This document shows positions 1 to 6,505 of a stretch of DNA of 41,824 nt, piece after piece. Each line of letters begins with the position of its first letter. Within the stretch, counting starts at the first letter, position 1. Source of the DNA: an uncultured Oscillibacter sp. Lineage in GTDB: Bacteria; Bacillota; Clostridia; Oscillospirales; Oscillospiraceae. The translations under genes and the position numbers were made by a program. Under the pieces are notes generated by a model. The model did no database searches. It was not told the origin of the DNA and saw nothing but the letters and a program-made list of their open reading frames with translations. The stretch spans positions 1 to 41,824 of the forward strand of contig CAKTMK010000018.1 of the NCBI GenBank assembly GCA_934574045.1. The letters are read 5' to 3'.

Positions 1-383
1 GCGCGACGGGCGGCCTTCAGACCGTACTTCTTGCGCTCCTTCATACGAGGATCGCGGGTCAGGAAGCCGGCCTTCTTCAGGATGGGACGGTAGTCCTCGC
101 TGGCCAGCAGCAGGGCGCGGGCGATGCCGTGGCGCAGAGCGCCGGCCTGACCGGACACGCCGCCGCCGGTCACGGTGGCGACAACGTCCATCTTGCCGGT
201 GTTCTCAGTGGCCTCCAGCGGCTGACGGACGACCATCTTCAGGGTGTCCAGACCGAAATACTCGTCGATGCTGCGGCCGTTGATGGTGATGGAGCCGGTG
301 CCGTTGGGGAACAGGTGGACGCGGGCGACGGAGGACTTTCTCCGGCCGGTGCCGTACAGATAGGGCTTCTTAGACTGATACAT
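1..383 (-). CDS. rpsI: 30S ribosomal protein S9 (3' end cut by window edge)
   Basis: Ribosomal protein S9 of the small subunit, whose basic C-terminal tail reaches toward P-site tRNA. The frame starts at the ATG on 381-383, preceded by a GGAGGAA ribosome-binding site, and reads MYQSKKPYLYGTGRRKSSVA, the family's usual GTGRRKxSVARV start. It continues through SGQAGALRHGIARALL to KKYGLKAARR at the window edge, so only a few C-terminal residues and the stop are missing. It lies 14 bp downstream of rplM, the standard L13-S9 operon, and is presumably read from the rplM promoter. Identity is certain. Confidence 0.97.
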   Translation of the reverse strand, partial: MYQSKKPYLYGTGRRKSSVARVHLFPNGTGSITINGRSIDEYFGLDTLKMVVRQPLEATENTGKMDVVATVTGGGVSGQAGALRHGIARALLLASEDYRPILKKAGFLTRDPRMKERKKYGLKAARR

Positions 384-397
384 TCTGTTCTTCCTCC

Positions 398-829
398 TTA
401 TTCCGCGTCGAGCGCCACGGGCTTCTGGGCCTGCTGCTCGTAGTTTTCATCGGCATAGACGTGCAGGCGGGTCAGGGAAGCGCGGCCCACGCTGTTCTTG
501 GGCAGCATGCCGCGGACGGCTTCGCGCATGGCAAGCTCCGGCTTCTCCTTCATCAGGATGCGGTAGGGGGTCTCCTTCAGGCCGCCAATCCAGCCGGAGT
601 GGGTCCGGTAGATCTTCTGGGTGCCCTTGTTGCCGGTCAGGACCGCCTTGCCGGCGTTGATGACGATGACAAAGTCGCCGCAGTCGGCGTTGGGGGTGAA
701 GGTGGGCTTGGTCTTGCCGCGCAGGATGTCGGCAGCCCGAACGGCCGTCTTGCCCAGAGGCTTTCCGGCGGCGTCCAGGATGTACCACTTGCGCTCAATA
801 TTGGACGCGTTGGCCATAAAAGTGGACAT
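398..829 (-). CDS. rplM: 50S ribosomal protein L13
   Basis: Large-subunit protein L13, an early assembly protein. The 143-residue product has normal family length and contains RKWYILDAAGKPLGK, the nucleic-acid-binding stretch HSGWIGGLKE and the MLPKNSVGR motif near residue 110. The ATG at 827-829 is preceded by GGAGGAAAG at good spacing; a second ATG four codons in is possible, but the first has the better ribosome-binding site. It is the first gene of the rplM-rpsI operon, with a strong promoter and a hairpin leader just upstream that probably mediates autoregulation. Confidence 0.97.
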   Translation of the reverse strand: MSTFMANASNIERKWYILDAAGKPLGKTAVRAADILRGKTKPTFTPNADCGDFVIVINAGKAVLTGNKGTQKIYRTHSGWIGGLKETPYRILMKEKPELAMREAVRGMLPKNSVGRASLTRLHVYADENYEQQAQKPVALDAE

Positions 830-854
830 ATTCTTTCCTCCGTAGATGAAATTC

Positions 855-895
855 TTGATTTTCTTTACAAACCCGACGGTTCAGGTTAAAATCAA
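855..895 (-). promoter_or_regulatory. L13 leader-type hairpin upstream of rplM
   Basis: In the 5' untranslated region of rplM the RNA can fold into a two-part stem. The outer arm TTGATTTT/AAAATCAA pairs 855-862 with 888-895; the inner arm AACC/GGTT pairs 870-873 with 884-887. Firmicutes rplM genes often carry an L13 leader used for autogenous control, and the position, about 25 nt before the start codon, fits. Assignment to that exact RNA family was not checked against a covariance model. Confidence 0.55.
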
Positions 896-905
896 AGCAG
901 TATTA

Positions 906-934
906 TTTATAGCACCCTCCGGCGGGATTGTCAA
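906..934 (-). promoter_or_regulatory. Sigma-A promoter of rplM-rpsI
   Basis: On the minus strand a perfect -35 TTGACA (929-934) and a -10 TATAAA (906-911) are separated by 17 bp, placing the transcription start near 899 and giving a roughly 70-nt leader. Near-consensus strength suits a ribosomal protein operon. Confidence 0.85.
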
Positions 935-1029
935 CCGCGTTTTGATTTACGGCGTGCCGCGCTCGTATTTTCTCCTGTTCTCTACCGTTTTCTCCCGAAA
1001 GCTCACGGTCGATTTTGCTTTTCCGGCGC

Positions 1030-1057
1030 AAAAAAGAAAGACGGCGGGCCGTCTTTC
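1030..1057 (-). terminator. Rho-independent terminator of yaaL-bofA
   Basis: A 9-bp perfect stem, GAAAGACGG (1036-1044) with CCGTCTTTC (1049-1057), is followed on the minus strand by six T (1030-1035). It lies about 30 bp after the bofA stop and upstream of the rplM promoter, so it insulates the two operons. Confidence 0.9.
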
Positions 1058-1085
1058 CGCGCGGAGCGCACATTATATATGTATC

Positions 1086-1349
1086 CTAAAGCACCCACTG
1101 GACCAGCAGCAGCAGCACGAACCCCGGCACGCCCAGAATGCCAACGGTCAGCGCGTTCCAGAGGTTCATCCCCAGCGTGATGCCCGTCCACGGGGCGGTC
1201 AGTCCCGCAATATACAGCGCGAGAAAGCCCAGCAGCGTGTTGCACAGCAGCTTGAGCGCCAGCTGCAGCGGCGCCTTGAACACCCGCAGCAGGGCCGCCA
1301 GCAGAAACACCGCCAGCAGGCCCACCATGAATTTCTGGCTCAGATCCAT
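1086..1349 (-). CDS. bofA: BofA-family pro-sigma-K processing inhibitor
   Basis: Predicted inner-membrane protein of 87 residues. In Bacillus, BofA holds the SpoIVFB protease inactive until the forespore signals, timing sigma-K maturation in the mother cell. The sequence is almost wholly hydrophobic, with a first membrane segment around residues 8-22, a second around 32-52, and the C-terminal motif GMNLWNALTVGILGVPGFVL that typifies BofA. The ATG at 1347-1349 overlaps the end of the upstream DUF2508 gene by 10 bp, so the two are translationally coupled. The yaaL-bofA order matches B. subtilis, where both follow recR. Whether this host has the matching sigma-K circuit cannot be seen here. Confidence 0.88.
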   Translation of the reverse strand: MDLSQKFMVGLLAVFLLAALLRVFKAPLQLALKLLCNTLLGFLALYIAGLTAPWTGITLGMNLWNALTVGILGVPGFVLLLLVQWVL

Positions 1350-1597
1350 GCCGCGTCCTCCTGCGCCAGCGGCGCGGCGTCCGGGCAGCGGGCCTTGATG
1401 GCCCGGATGAGGTAGTTGCACCGGGCCTTGGCCGCGCTGATCTGAAAGACGCAGGACTCCACCAGCTCCGGGTCCGTGGCCAGATCGAACTGGCGGTACG
1501 CCAGCGACAGCTCGCCCTGCGCTGTGCGCAGCTCGCTCTGCAGCGCCGTCAGCGCCGGGTCCTCCGCCGGACGGTGGGAAAAGAAACCGCTTTTCAT
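1340..1597 (-). CDS. yaaL: YaaL-like DUF2508 family protein
   Basis: Small soluble protein of 85 residues and unknown function, matching the DUF2508/YaaL type in size, charge pattern and position directly before bofA. The central part (about residues 15-70) is helical, with a conserved-looking stretch FDLATDPELVESCVFQISAA followed by KARCNYLIRAIKA. The start ATG at 1595-1597 follows GGAGGGG. It overlaps bofA and shares its terminator. The family call rests on synteny and general resemblance, not on a search. Confidence 0.8.
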   Translation of the reverse strand: MKSGFFSHRPAEDPALTALQSELRTAQGELSLAYRQFDLATDPELVESCVFQISAAKARCNYLIRAIKARCPDAAPLAQEDAAWI

Positions 1598-1680
1598 ACG
1601 ACCCCTCCATTTTCGTTTTACGCTCTATTCTTACGGAGAGTTTAGTCAATTATTCCAATTTCTATACAGGAGAGCAAGCC

Positions 1681-2151
1681 ATGGACCACGAAATCTATAT
1701 GCGCCGCGCGCTGGCGCTGGCCCGGGAGGCCGCCCGGGCCGGAGAGGTCCCCGTGGGCTGCGTGATCGTCCGGGACGGCCAGATCGTGGGCGAGGGGCGC
1801 AACCGCCGGGAGGAGCTGGCCGCCGCCGCGTCCCACGCGGAGATGGAGGCCATCGCCGCCGCCAACGCCCGGCTGAAAAGCTGGCGGCTGGACGGCTGCG
1901 CGCTGTACGTGACGCTGGAGCCGTGTCCCATGTGCGCCGGGGCGATCCTGAACGCCCGCGTCTCCCGCGTGTTTTACGGGGCGCGGGACCCAGCCTTCGG
2001 CGCGTGCGGCGGGGTGACGAACCTGTTCATGGAGGACTTCCCCAACCGGCCCGCGCTGGTGGGCGGCGTGCTGGCGGAGGAGTGCCGCGGCGTGCTGGCG
2101 GACTTTTTCCGGGCGCTGCGGCGGGACGGGGCCGGGCCGGAAAAGATTTAA
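1681..2151 (+). CDS. tadA: tRNA-specific adenosine-34 deaminase
   Basis: Zinc enzyme that converts adenosine to inosine at the wobble position of tRNA-Arg(ACG). The 156-residue protein has the cytidine-deaminase fold signature: HAEMEAI with His52 as zinc ligand and Glu54 as proton shuttle, and PCPMCAGAI with Cys82 and Cys85 as the remaining ligands. The RVSRVFYGARDPAFGACGG segment near residues 95-115 is typical of TadA. The ATG follows AGGAGA. It is divergent from yaaL and stands alone, ended by a hairpin about 100 bp downstream. Confidence 0.95.
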   Translation: MDHEIYMRRALALAREAARAGEVPVGCVIVRDGQIVGEGRNRREELAAAASHAEMEAIAAANARLKSWRLDGCALYVTLEPCPMCAGAILNARVSRVFYGARDPAFGACGGVTNLFMEDFPNRPALVGGVLAEECRGVLADFFRALRRDGAGPEKI

Positions 2152-2252
2152 AACTTTTGTAATAATTCCGGCTGGTTTTGTTAACAGAACTCCGGTATCT
2201 TAAATCTTGCAAGAGACAAAACTTCTTTTCATCCAATCTTCCAAGCAGAAAA

Positions 2253-2278
2253 GGCCAGCCGCCCGGCTGGCCCTTTTT
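2253..2278 (+). terminator. Terminator after tadA, probably bidirectional
   Basis: Stem GGCCAGCC (2253-2260) with GGCTGGCC (2265-2272) and loop GCCC, followed on plus by five T (2274-2278). A run of four A on the left side gives T residues in the minus direction too. Confidence 0.85.
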
Positions 2279-2352
2279 GCTGCCCTTTTCCGTGAGAAAA
2301 AGCGCCGCGGGCGGCGGGCGGCAAACAGCGCAGGCAAAGCACCGCACACACG

Positions 2353-2389
2353 AAAAAGCGCCGCCCTCCGGTTTTCCGGAGGGCGGCGC
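2353..2389 (-). terminator. Terminator of the spoIIID-linked small-gene cluster
   Basis: Perfect 14-bp stem, 2358-2371 with 2376-2389, loop TTTT, followed on the minus strand by five T (2353-2357). It begins four bases after the stop codon of the 82-residue gene. Confidence 0.9.
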
Positions 2390-2392
2390 GCG

Positions 2393-2641
2393 TCACTGAG
2401 CTTTTTTCAGTTCTGCGATCTCAGCGCTGCGGAGCCGAATGACGCTCTTGAGCGGCTCGACCTCTGCTTCCAGCTCCTCCACGCGATTCCTTGGAGCCAG
2501 CTTTTCCAAACGCACAGACTGCCCCTCGGCCAGTGTCCGAAACTGCGGCGAGATCAGCTTTTCGATCACGATGTTCATCTGCCGCGCGGATTCCGTTTCC
2601 ACGATCCCGCGGATCGCCGCCAGATCCTCTGCCGCCAGCAT
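2393..2641 (-). CDS. Small coiled-coil-like protein, function unknown
   Basis: Uncharacterised 82-residue protein. The ATG at 2639-2641 has a strong AGGAGGAG ribosome-binding site. The N-terminal half (residues 1-45) looks amphipathic (LAAIRGIVETESARQMNIVI) and the C-terminal half (about 50-80) has heptad-like spacing of Leu, Val and Ile amid many Glu and Lys (VEELEAEVEPLKSVIRLRSA), suggesting a short coiled coil and self-association. No catalytic motif or signal peptide is visible. It follows the 91-residue gene by 32 bp and ends at a strong terminator, so it is probably the last gene of a transcript beginning at spoIIID. I do not recognise a family. Confidence 0.7.
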   Translation of the reverse strand: MLAAEDLAAIRGIVETESARQMNIVIEKLISPQFRTLAEGQSVRLEKLAPRNRVEELEAEVEPLKSVIRLRSAEIAELKKAQ

Positions 2642-2673
2642 GGCGTTCTCCTCCTGTGTCGGTTTCCTCCATT

Positions 2674-2949
2674 TTATCCGGGCCGGTCAGGCTTGTCAAG
2701 CGGCGCGGGCGCTTCCTCCCGGTCCGCCGCCAGCTTCTCCAGCAGCGTTTTGATCTCGCTGAGCAGCTCGTTCTGATAGCTCAGCGCGCAGCGTATGTAA
2801 TGCATCGCCGCGTCCTCCGCCGCCGGGGCGCAGGACTGCGGAATCGGGTGCGGCCAGCGGCGGACCTCCGGCTCGGCAATGGCCTGTACAGGCCCAGTCT
2901 GCCCGGAGCCGGACGGTCCGCTCCCCCGGCGGGTGGAACGGTTTGCCAT
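2674..2949 (-). CDS. Small hypothetical protein downstream of spoIIID
   Basis: Uncharacterised 91-residue protein. The start was placed at the ATG on 2947-2949 because GGAGGGATCTTC precedes it; an in-frame ATG 27 bp upstream lacks such a site. The first 40 residues are Gly/Ser/Pro/Arg-rich and look disordered, while residues 45-75 (EDAAMHYIRCALSYQNELLS and onward) look like one long amphipathic helix. It is 51 bp downstream of spoIIID with no terminator between, so co-transcription in the mother cell is plausible but unproven. No known domain recognised. Confidence 0.62.
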   Translation of the reverse strand: MANRSTRRGSGPSGSGQTGPVQAIAEPEVRRWPHPIPQSCAPAAEDAAMHYIRCALSYQNELLSEIKTLLEKLAADREEAPAPLDKPDRPG

Positions 2950-3000
2950 GAAGATCCCTCCTTTTCGATACGCCATTGTATGCGCGTTTCCTCCGCCGCG

Positions 3001-3255
3001 TCACCGCCGCCCGTGCAGATACTTCTCCCGGGTGGCCACGCCGCCGCGGATGTGCCGCTCCTGCTTGTTCACGTCCAGCACCTGCCGCGCCTGCGCCGCT
3101 AACTGCGGGTCCACCCGGGGCAGGCGCTCGGTGATGTCCTTATGCACCGTGGACTTGCTCACGCCGAACCGGGCGGCGGCGGCGCGGACCGTGGTCCGGT
3201 TCTCTATGATGTAAAGGGCCAGCCGCGCGGCCCGCTCCTCCATGTTTCCCTTCAA
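3001..3255 (-). CDS. spoIIID: Sporulation transcription factor SpoIIID
   Basis: Small DNA-binding regulator that, in spore formers, reshapes the mother-cell sigma-E programme. The product is about 84 residues with a helix-turn-helix VRAAAARFGVSKSTVHKDIT, matching the family's FGVSKSTVHKD core, and a C-terminal basic segment ERHIRGGVATREKYLHGRR like other SpoIIID proteins. I prefer the TTG at 3253-3255 (reads LKGNMEER) because GGGGAG lies 8 bp upstream and clostridial homologues commonly begin with a similar KGN-EER stretch; the ATG at 3241-3243 is the alternative. A sigma-E-like promoter sits just upstream. It heads a likely three-gene unit. Confidence 0.93.
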   Translation of the reverse strand: MKGNMEERAARLALYIIENRTTVRAAAARFGVSKSTVHKDITERLPRVDPQLAAQARQVLDVNKQERHIRGGVATREKYLHGRR

Positions 3256-3284
3256 ATGCAACACTCCCCGCCTTGCGTTGCTAA

Positions 3285-3313
3285 ACTCTATGCGCCCCCG
3301 CCGCCGAATATGT
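3285..3313 (-). promoter_or_regulatory. Sigma-E-like promoter of spoIIID
   Basis: On the minus strand ACATATT (3307-3313) and CATAGAGT (3285-3292) are separated by 14 bp. This resembles the B. subtilis sigma-E pattern (ATATT at -35, CATACA-T at -10, spacing 14-15). It would start RNA near 3278, about 23 nt before the TTG start. Motif reading only. Confidence 0.6.
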
Positions 3314-3387
3314 GCCCCCCCCCGCGCCGCCGGAAAACCGGGCGGGAAAAATTTTTGAAAAAAAGGAAAAGTTTTTTGCAAATGCCC

Positions 3388-3414
3388 TTATGTTTTTCAA
3401 AACGGGACCGATAT
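3388..3414 (+). promoter_or_regulatory. Sigma-28 (SigD/FliA) type promoter of flagellin
   Basis: TTATGTTT (3388-3395), 11 bp, then ACCGATAT (3407-3414). The motility sigma-factor consensus is TAAAGTTT, 11 bp, GCCGATAA. Six of eight bases match at -35, and the CCGATA core is intact. The start would lie near 3421, about 120 nt upstream of the flagellin ATG. Confidence 0.72.
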
Positions 3415-3542
3415 TATAACCAGAGGCAAACAAGACTACCTCAAGCGCCCATTCCCCGGATCAGGGCCCGGTCCGGGCGGCGCACCCCATTTTTCGCGCG
3501 GCGGCAGGGAAGCCGCCGGACATATTTAAGGAGGAAAAAATC

Positions 3543-5039
3543 ATGCGTATTCAGCACAACATCATGGCGATGAACTCTTATCGCAATTACAGCAACAACA
3601 CTTCCGCTCTGAGCAAGAACCTGGAGAAGCTGTCCTCCGGCTATAAGATCAACCGCGCCGGCGACGACGCCGCGGGTCTGGCCATCAGCGAGAAGATGCG
3701 CGCCCAGATCACCGGCCTGACTCAGGCCCAGGCCAACGCCAAGAGCGGCATCAACCTGGTGCAGACCGCTGAGGGCGCTCTGACCGAGGTCCACGACATG
3801 CTCAACCGCATGGTCAAGCTGGCCGACCAGTCCGCCAACGGCACCTATGACAACGAGGTGGACCGCGCCAACCTGCAGAAGGAAGTCGCTCAGCTGAAGT
3901 CCGAGATCGACCGCATCGCCGACTCCTCCAACTTCAACGGCATCAAGCTGCTGGATGGCTCCATGTCCGTCAGCACCGCCGCCAAGGAGTTTGATCTGTC
4001 TGACGTCACCGGCGTGTTCGGCGGCGCCGACATTGCCGTGACTCCGGGCAAAAAGGGCAGTTTTGAAACCGGCGCCGGTACGGCGGCTACGGCTGCTTCC
4101 CACGCGAATGTCATCGTGAAGTACACGGACGCCGACGGCAACGCCAACAGCGTCACCATTGAAAACGTCGCTTTCGCCGCTGGTGAGGGCAATGACGCCA
4201 TCATGAAGGCCATCCAGAGCAACGAGACGCTGAGCAAGCTGTTCAACGTCACCAACGCCGGCGGAACCGCTACCGATAAGCTCACCATCGAAGCCAAGGA
4301 ACTGGGTACCTCTGCGACGGCTGGTAAGGCTGGCAAGCCCGTTGTTACTGGTGTCTCCCTCTCCAACGCTACGAAAGTTGGCGGCGGCGCTAGCGATGTG
4401 AAAATCGCCGCAGGCGCCTCGAAAGTCGTCGGTGCTCCTGCCACGCTTGATCTGAGCGGTGCCGCTCAGGTTGGCGACGCTGTGAATATCGACGGCGTGA
4501 AGTACACTTTCAAGAAGGATTCCGATGGCTCCGACGGCAAGACCTTCTCCGATCTGAACAGTCTGCGTTCCGCCGCTCTGCTCAACGGCATCACTCTGGA
4601 CACCGCAACTCCTGGCGCTGTCACCGCTTCCAAGGGCGGCAAGTCCCTGACCCTGCAGATCGGCGACACCAGCGACGACTTCAACAAGCTGAAAGTCGAC
4701 GTGCAGGACATGCACGCCAAGGCGCTGGGCATTGCCGACGTGGATGTTTCCACTCAGGCTTCCGCTTCCACCGCTGTTGACGCCATCAAGAAGGCCATCA
4801 ACACCGTGTCCTCCGTCCGCGGCGATCTGGGCGCTACCCAGAACCGTCTGGACCACACCATCAACAACCTGTCCGTCATGACCGAGAACATTCAGGACGC
4901 CGAGTCCACCATCCGCGACACCGACGTTGCCGAGGAGATGATGGCCTACACCAAGAACAACATCCTGGTGCAGTCCGCTCAGGCCATGCTGGCTCAGGCC
5001 AACCAGGTCCCGCAGGGCGTCCTGCAGCTCCTGCAGTAA
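3543..5039 (+). CDS. fliC: Flagellin
   Basis: Structural subunit of the flagellar filament, 498 residues. The N-terminal D0/D1 region (about 1-140) carries the classical LEKLSSGYKINRAGDDAAGL segment and VQTAEGALTEVHDMLNRM; the C-terminal region (about 410-498) carries NTVSSVRGDLGATQNRLDHT, the IQDAESTIRDTDVA motif and a terminal VPQGVLQLLQ. Between them lies a hypervariable surface domain of about 260 residues, rich in Ala, Gly, Lys, Thr and Asp, with no recognisable enzyme domain. The ATG has AAGGAGG upstream. The gene is monocistronic, with its own sigma-28-like promoter and a strong terminator. Many GCT, GGT and GTC codons set it apart from its GC-rich neighbours and fit high expression. 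No other flagellar gene is in the window. The symbol could equally be hag. Confidence 0.97.
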   Translation: MRIQHNIMAMNSYRNYSNNTSALSKNLEKLSSGYKINRAGDDAAGLAISEKMRAQITGLTQAQANAKSGINLVQTAEGALTEVHDMLNRMVKLADQSANGTYDNEVDRANLQKEVAQLKSEIDRIADSSNFNGIKLLDGSMSVSTAAKEFDLSDVTGVFGGADIAVTPGKKGSFETGAGTAATAASHANVIVKYTDADGNANSVTIENVAFAAGEGNDAIMKAIQSNETLSKLFNVTNAGGTATDKLTIEAKELGTSATAGKAGKPVVTGVSLSNATKVGGGASDVKIAAGASKVVGAPATLDLSGAAQVGDAVNIDGVKYTFKKDSDGSDGKTFSDLNSLRSAALLNGITLDTATPGAVTASKGGKSLTLQIGDTSDDFNKLKVDVQDMHAKALGIADVDVSTQASASTAVDAIKKAINTVSSVRGDLGATQNRLDHTINNLSVMTENIQDAESTIRDTDVAEEMMAYTKNNILVQSAQAMLAQANQVPQGVLQLLQ

Positions 5040-5095
5040 GGTTCCGGAAGTTCCTCCGCACCTCGCGGCCTGACCGGAATCCTGTAAAGCATAGA

Positions 5096-5137
5096 AACCC
5101 GGCGGCCGGACTTTCGTCCGGCCGCCGGGTTCTTTTT
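5096..5137 (+). terminator. Terminator of the flagellin gene
   Basis: Perfect 16-bp stem, 5096-5111 with 5116-5131, loop TTTC, then TCTTTTT (five T at 5133-5137). It begins 57 bp after the flagellin stop. Confidence 0.95.
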
Positions 5138-5512
5138 GCGATTTCGCGCGGCTCACAGCGCCCGCGCCAGCGCCGGGGCTTCTCCTCCCGCCTGCTCCGC
5201 AAGCGCTTCCGCGGGGGGAGCTTCCCGCAGGGGTTTCCGCGCGCCATAGGAGGGCGCGCGCCTGCGCGGAGAACTCAGGGGGTGCTTCTGCACGGAGCTT
5301 TTCGCGTCCATTCCGCGGGGGGCCTGCCGCACCGCGCCAGCCACGCAAGGCGGGCGTTCCCCGTGCGCCGCGCCCGCTCCGGGCGGGGCTTCCTCCCCGC
5401 GCCGCGGCGGAAAATGGGACAAGCTGCACCCGCGCCCAAGGGCGCGGCAAGGGCCGCCGCACAGCCGTGCGGCGGCCCTGCCGTCATTTTCTCCGGAAAA
5501 GCGGGACGCGGC
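5138..5512. other. GC-rich intergenic patch without a credible gene
   Basis: No reading frame here has a ribosome-binding site or recognisable product. It contains several inverted repeats, the clearest a perfect 13-bp stem (5450-5462 with 5467-5479, loop AGCC) without a T-tract on either side, and a CCGCGCCC/GGGCGCGG hairpin just before it. A 29-bp sequence at its left end is repeated at its right end inside the next gene. Confidence 0.6.
5147..5175. repeat. 29-bp direct repeat, copy 1
   Basis: CGCGGCTCACAGCGCCCGCG and the nine bases after it (29 bp in all) recur exactly at 5507-5535, where they form the stop codon and last codons of the oxidoreductase gene. This copy lies 360 bp away in non-coding DNA. 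Confidence 0.9.
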
Positions 5513-5535
5513 TCACAGCGCCCGCGCCAGCGCCG
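5507..5535. repeat. 29-bp direct repeat, copy 2
   Basis: Exact match to 5147-5175. It covers the 3' end of the oxidoreductase gene (residues ALARAL and the stop). The interval between the copies is the GC-rich non-coding patch. Confidence 0.9.
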
Positions 5536-6100
5536 CCGCCCGCTCGCAGGCCGCGGCGGTGATGGCGTTCACATCCGCGCCGTCCAGATCCAGCCCGTCC
5601 GCCGCGATCACGTCCAGCCCGCCGATGCCGAAAAAGCGCTGGATGGCCCGCAGATACGGCACAGCCTGCTCCATGGGGTCCCCGTCCGGATACGCGCCGC
5701 CCCGGCTGGTGAGGAATACGCACCGCTCCGCGCGGCACAGGCCCTTCAGCCCCTCCGCCGTACTGCGGAAGGTGATGCCCTCCACGGACACGTTCTCGAT
5801 GTACAGCTTCAAAAGCGCCGGGAAGCTCATGTCCCAGAACGGCGCGGCCACCACCACCAGCTCCGCTTCGGCAAGCCGGTGCGCCCGGTCGAAGCGGGGG
5901 TGATCCGTCCGCCCCTCCCGCAGGAGCGATTCCCGCTCCTCAAAATACGCGCCGCACAGCGGGCGCAGCTCCTCCTGCGTCAGATCCAGCCGCGTCACCT
6001 GCCAGTCCTTTCCCAGCGCGGCGAAAAACGCGTCCGCCAGCCGCCGCGTGCGGGACGCCGCGCCCCGGACGCAGCAGTCGATGTAAAGTGCCTGCTTCAT
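5513..6100 (-). CDS. NAD(P)H-dependent FMN oxidoreductase, flavodoxin-like fold
   Basis: Predicted cytoplasmic flavoprotein of 195 residues that passes electrons from NAD(P)H to quinone, azo or nitro acceptors; the physiological substrate cannot be told. The fold is read from the first strand KQALYIDCCVRGAASRTRRL (phosphate-binding loop for FMN, residues 2-21), the middle motif APFWDMSFPALLKLYIENV (about 90-110) and a TSRGG loop near residue 140, as in AzoR-type enzymes. The ATG at 6098-6100 is preceded by GAGGAG; the frame runs on upstream but without a better start. It stands alone behind its own promoter. The last six codons are duplicated 360 bp downstream. Confidence 0.82.
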   Translation of the reverse strand: MKQALYIDCCVRGAASRTRRLADAFFAALGKDWQVTRLDLTQEELRPLCGAYFEERESLLREGRTDHPRFDRAHRLAEAELVVVAAPFWDMSFPALLKLYIENVSVEGITFRSTAEGLKGLCRAERCVFLTSRGGAYPDGDPMEQAVPYLRAIQRFFGIGGLDVIAADGLDLDGADVNAITAAACERAAALARAL

Positions 6101-6118
6101 GGGTCCGCTCCTCTCCCC

Positions 6119-6147
6119 CGCCGCCCCACCGGCGGCGGCGTTTTTTT
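6119..6147 (+). terminator. Plus-strand terminator-like hairpin
   Basis: CGCCGCC (6119-6125) pairs with GGCGGCG (6131-6137), followed on plus by GCG and seven T (6141-6147). No plus-strand gene lies immediately upstream. It sits in the leader of the minus-strand oxidoreductase and may block antisense or read-through transcription towards glnA. Confidence 0.45.
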
Positions 6148-6148
6148 C

Positions 6149-6178
6149 AGTATAGCCCGCCGGGGCGGCCAGCGTCAA
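6149..6178 (-). promoter_or_regulatory. Sigma-A promoter of the oxidoreductase
   Basis: TTGACG (6173-6178) and TATACT (6149-6154) on minus, 18 bp apart, about 50 bp before the start codon. Confidence 0.65.
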
Positions 6179-6346
6179 GTCCGTGCGGACGCGGGGCGTG
6201 AAAGTCCGCCGGAAGTCTACAAACGTCCGCGCTGGATACCACGGTTTTCTCCGCGTGATTCTGCACAAAGTTTTTTCCGGGAGCCGCCCGGTTTTGGAAA
6301 AAGCCATGAAATCCGCCGCAGAAGCGGCTCCGGCGGCGCGGGAGCG

Positions 6347-6375
6347 TTGACAATCGAACGGCGGGACGCTATAAT
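6347..6375 (+). promoter_or_regulatory. Consensus sigma-A promoter of glnA
   Basis: Perfect TTGACA (6347-6352) and perfect TATAAT (6370-6375) with the ideal 17-bp spacer. The start should fall near 6382, only a few bases before the terminator-like hairpin described next. Confidence 0.9.
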
Positions 6376-6385
6376 TTCACGAAAG

Positions 6386-6429
6386 AGCGCGCAATGGGGC
6401 CTACTCTCAGGTCTTTTGCGCGCTTTTTT
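6386..6429 (+). terminator. Promoter-proximal terminator/attenuator in the glnA leader
   Basis: Outer stem AGCGCGCAA (6386-6394) with TTGCGCGCT (6416-6424), then six T ending at 6429. The stem continues inward as GGCCT/AGGTC, closing a six-base loop ACTCTC (6403-6408). The hairpin starts about five bases from the predicted 5' end, so most transcripts should stop at about 45 nt unless termination is relieved. The downstream ANTAR gene encodes a candidate antiterminator; known ANTAR targets have hexaloops with A at position 1 and G at position 4, of which only the A is present here. Confidence 0.75.
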
Positions 6430-6505
6430 CCATATTTCAATGCTTTACTCCGCTGAATTTCAGACGGCGCGCCGCGCCGGCCCCATACTGAAAGGAGACG
6501 TTTCC

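Noticed and set aside
3001..3381. Longer spoIIID start at 3381
   Set aside because: The extra N-terminal residues are unlike the family and would cover the likely sigma-E promoter.
5153..5422. Minus-strand frame of about 90 codons in the intergenic patch
   Set aside because: Arg/Pro/Ala-rich low-complexity translation, no ribosome-binding site; its last codons match the neighbouring gene only because of the 29-bp repeat.
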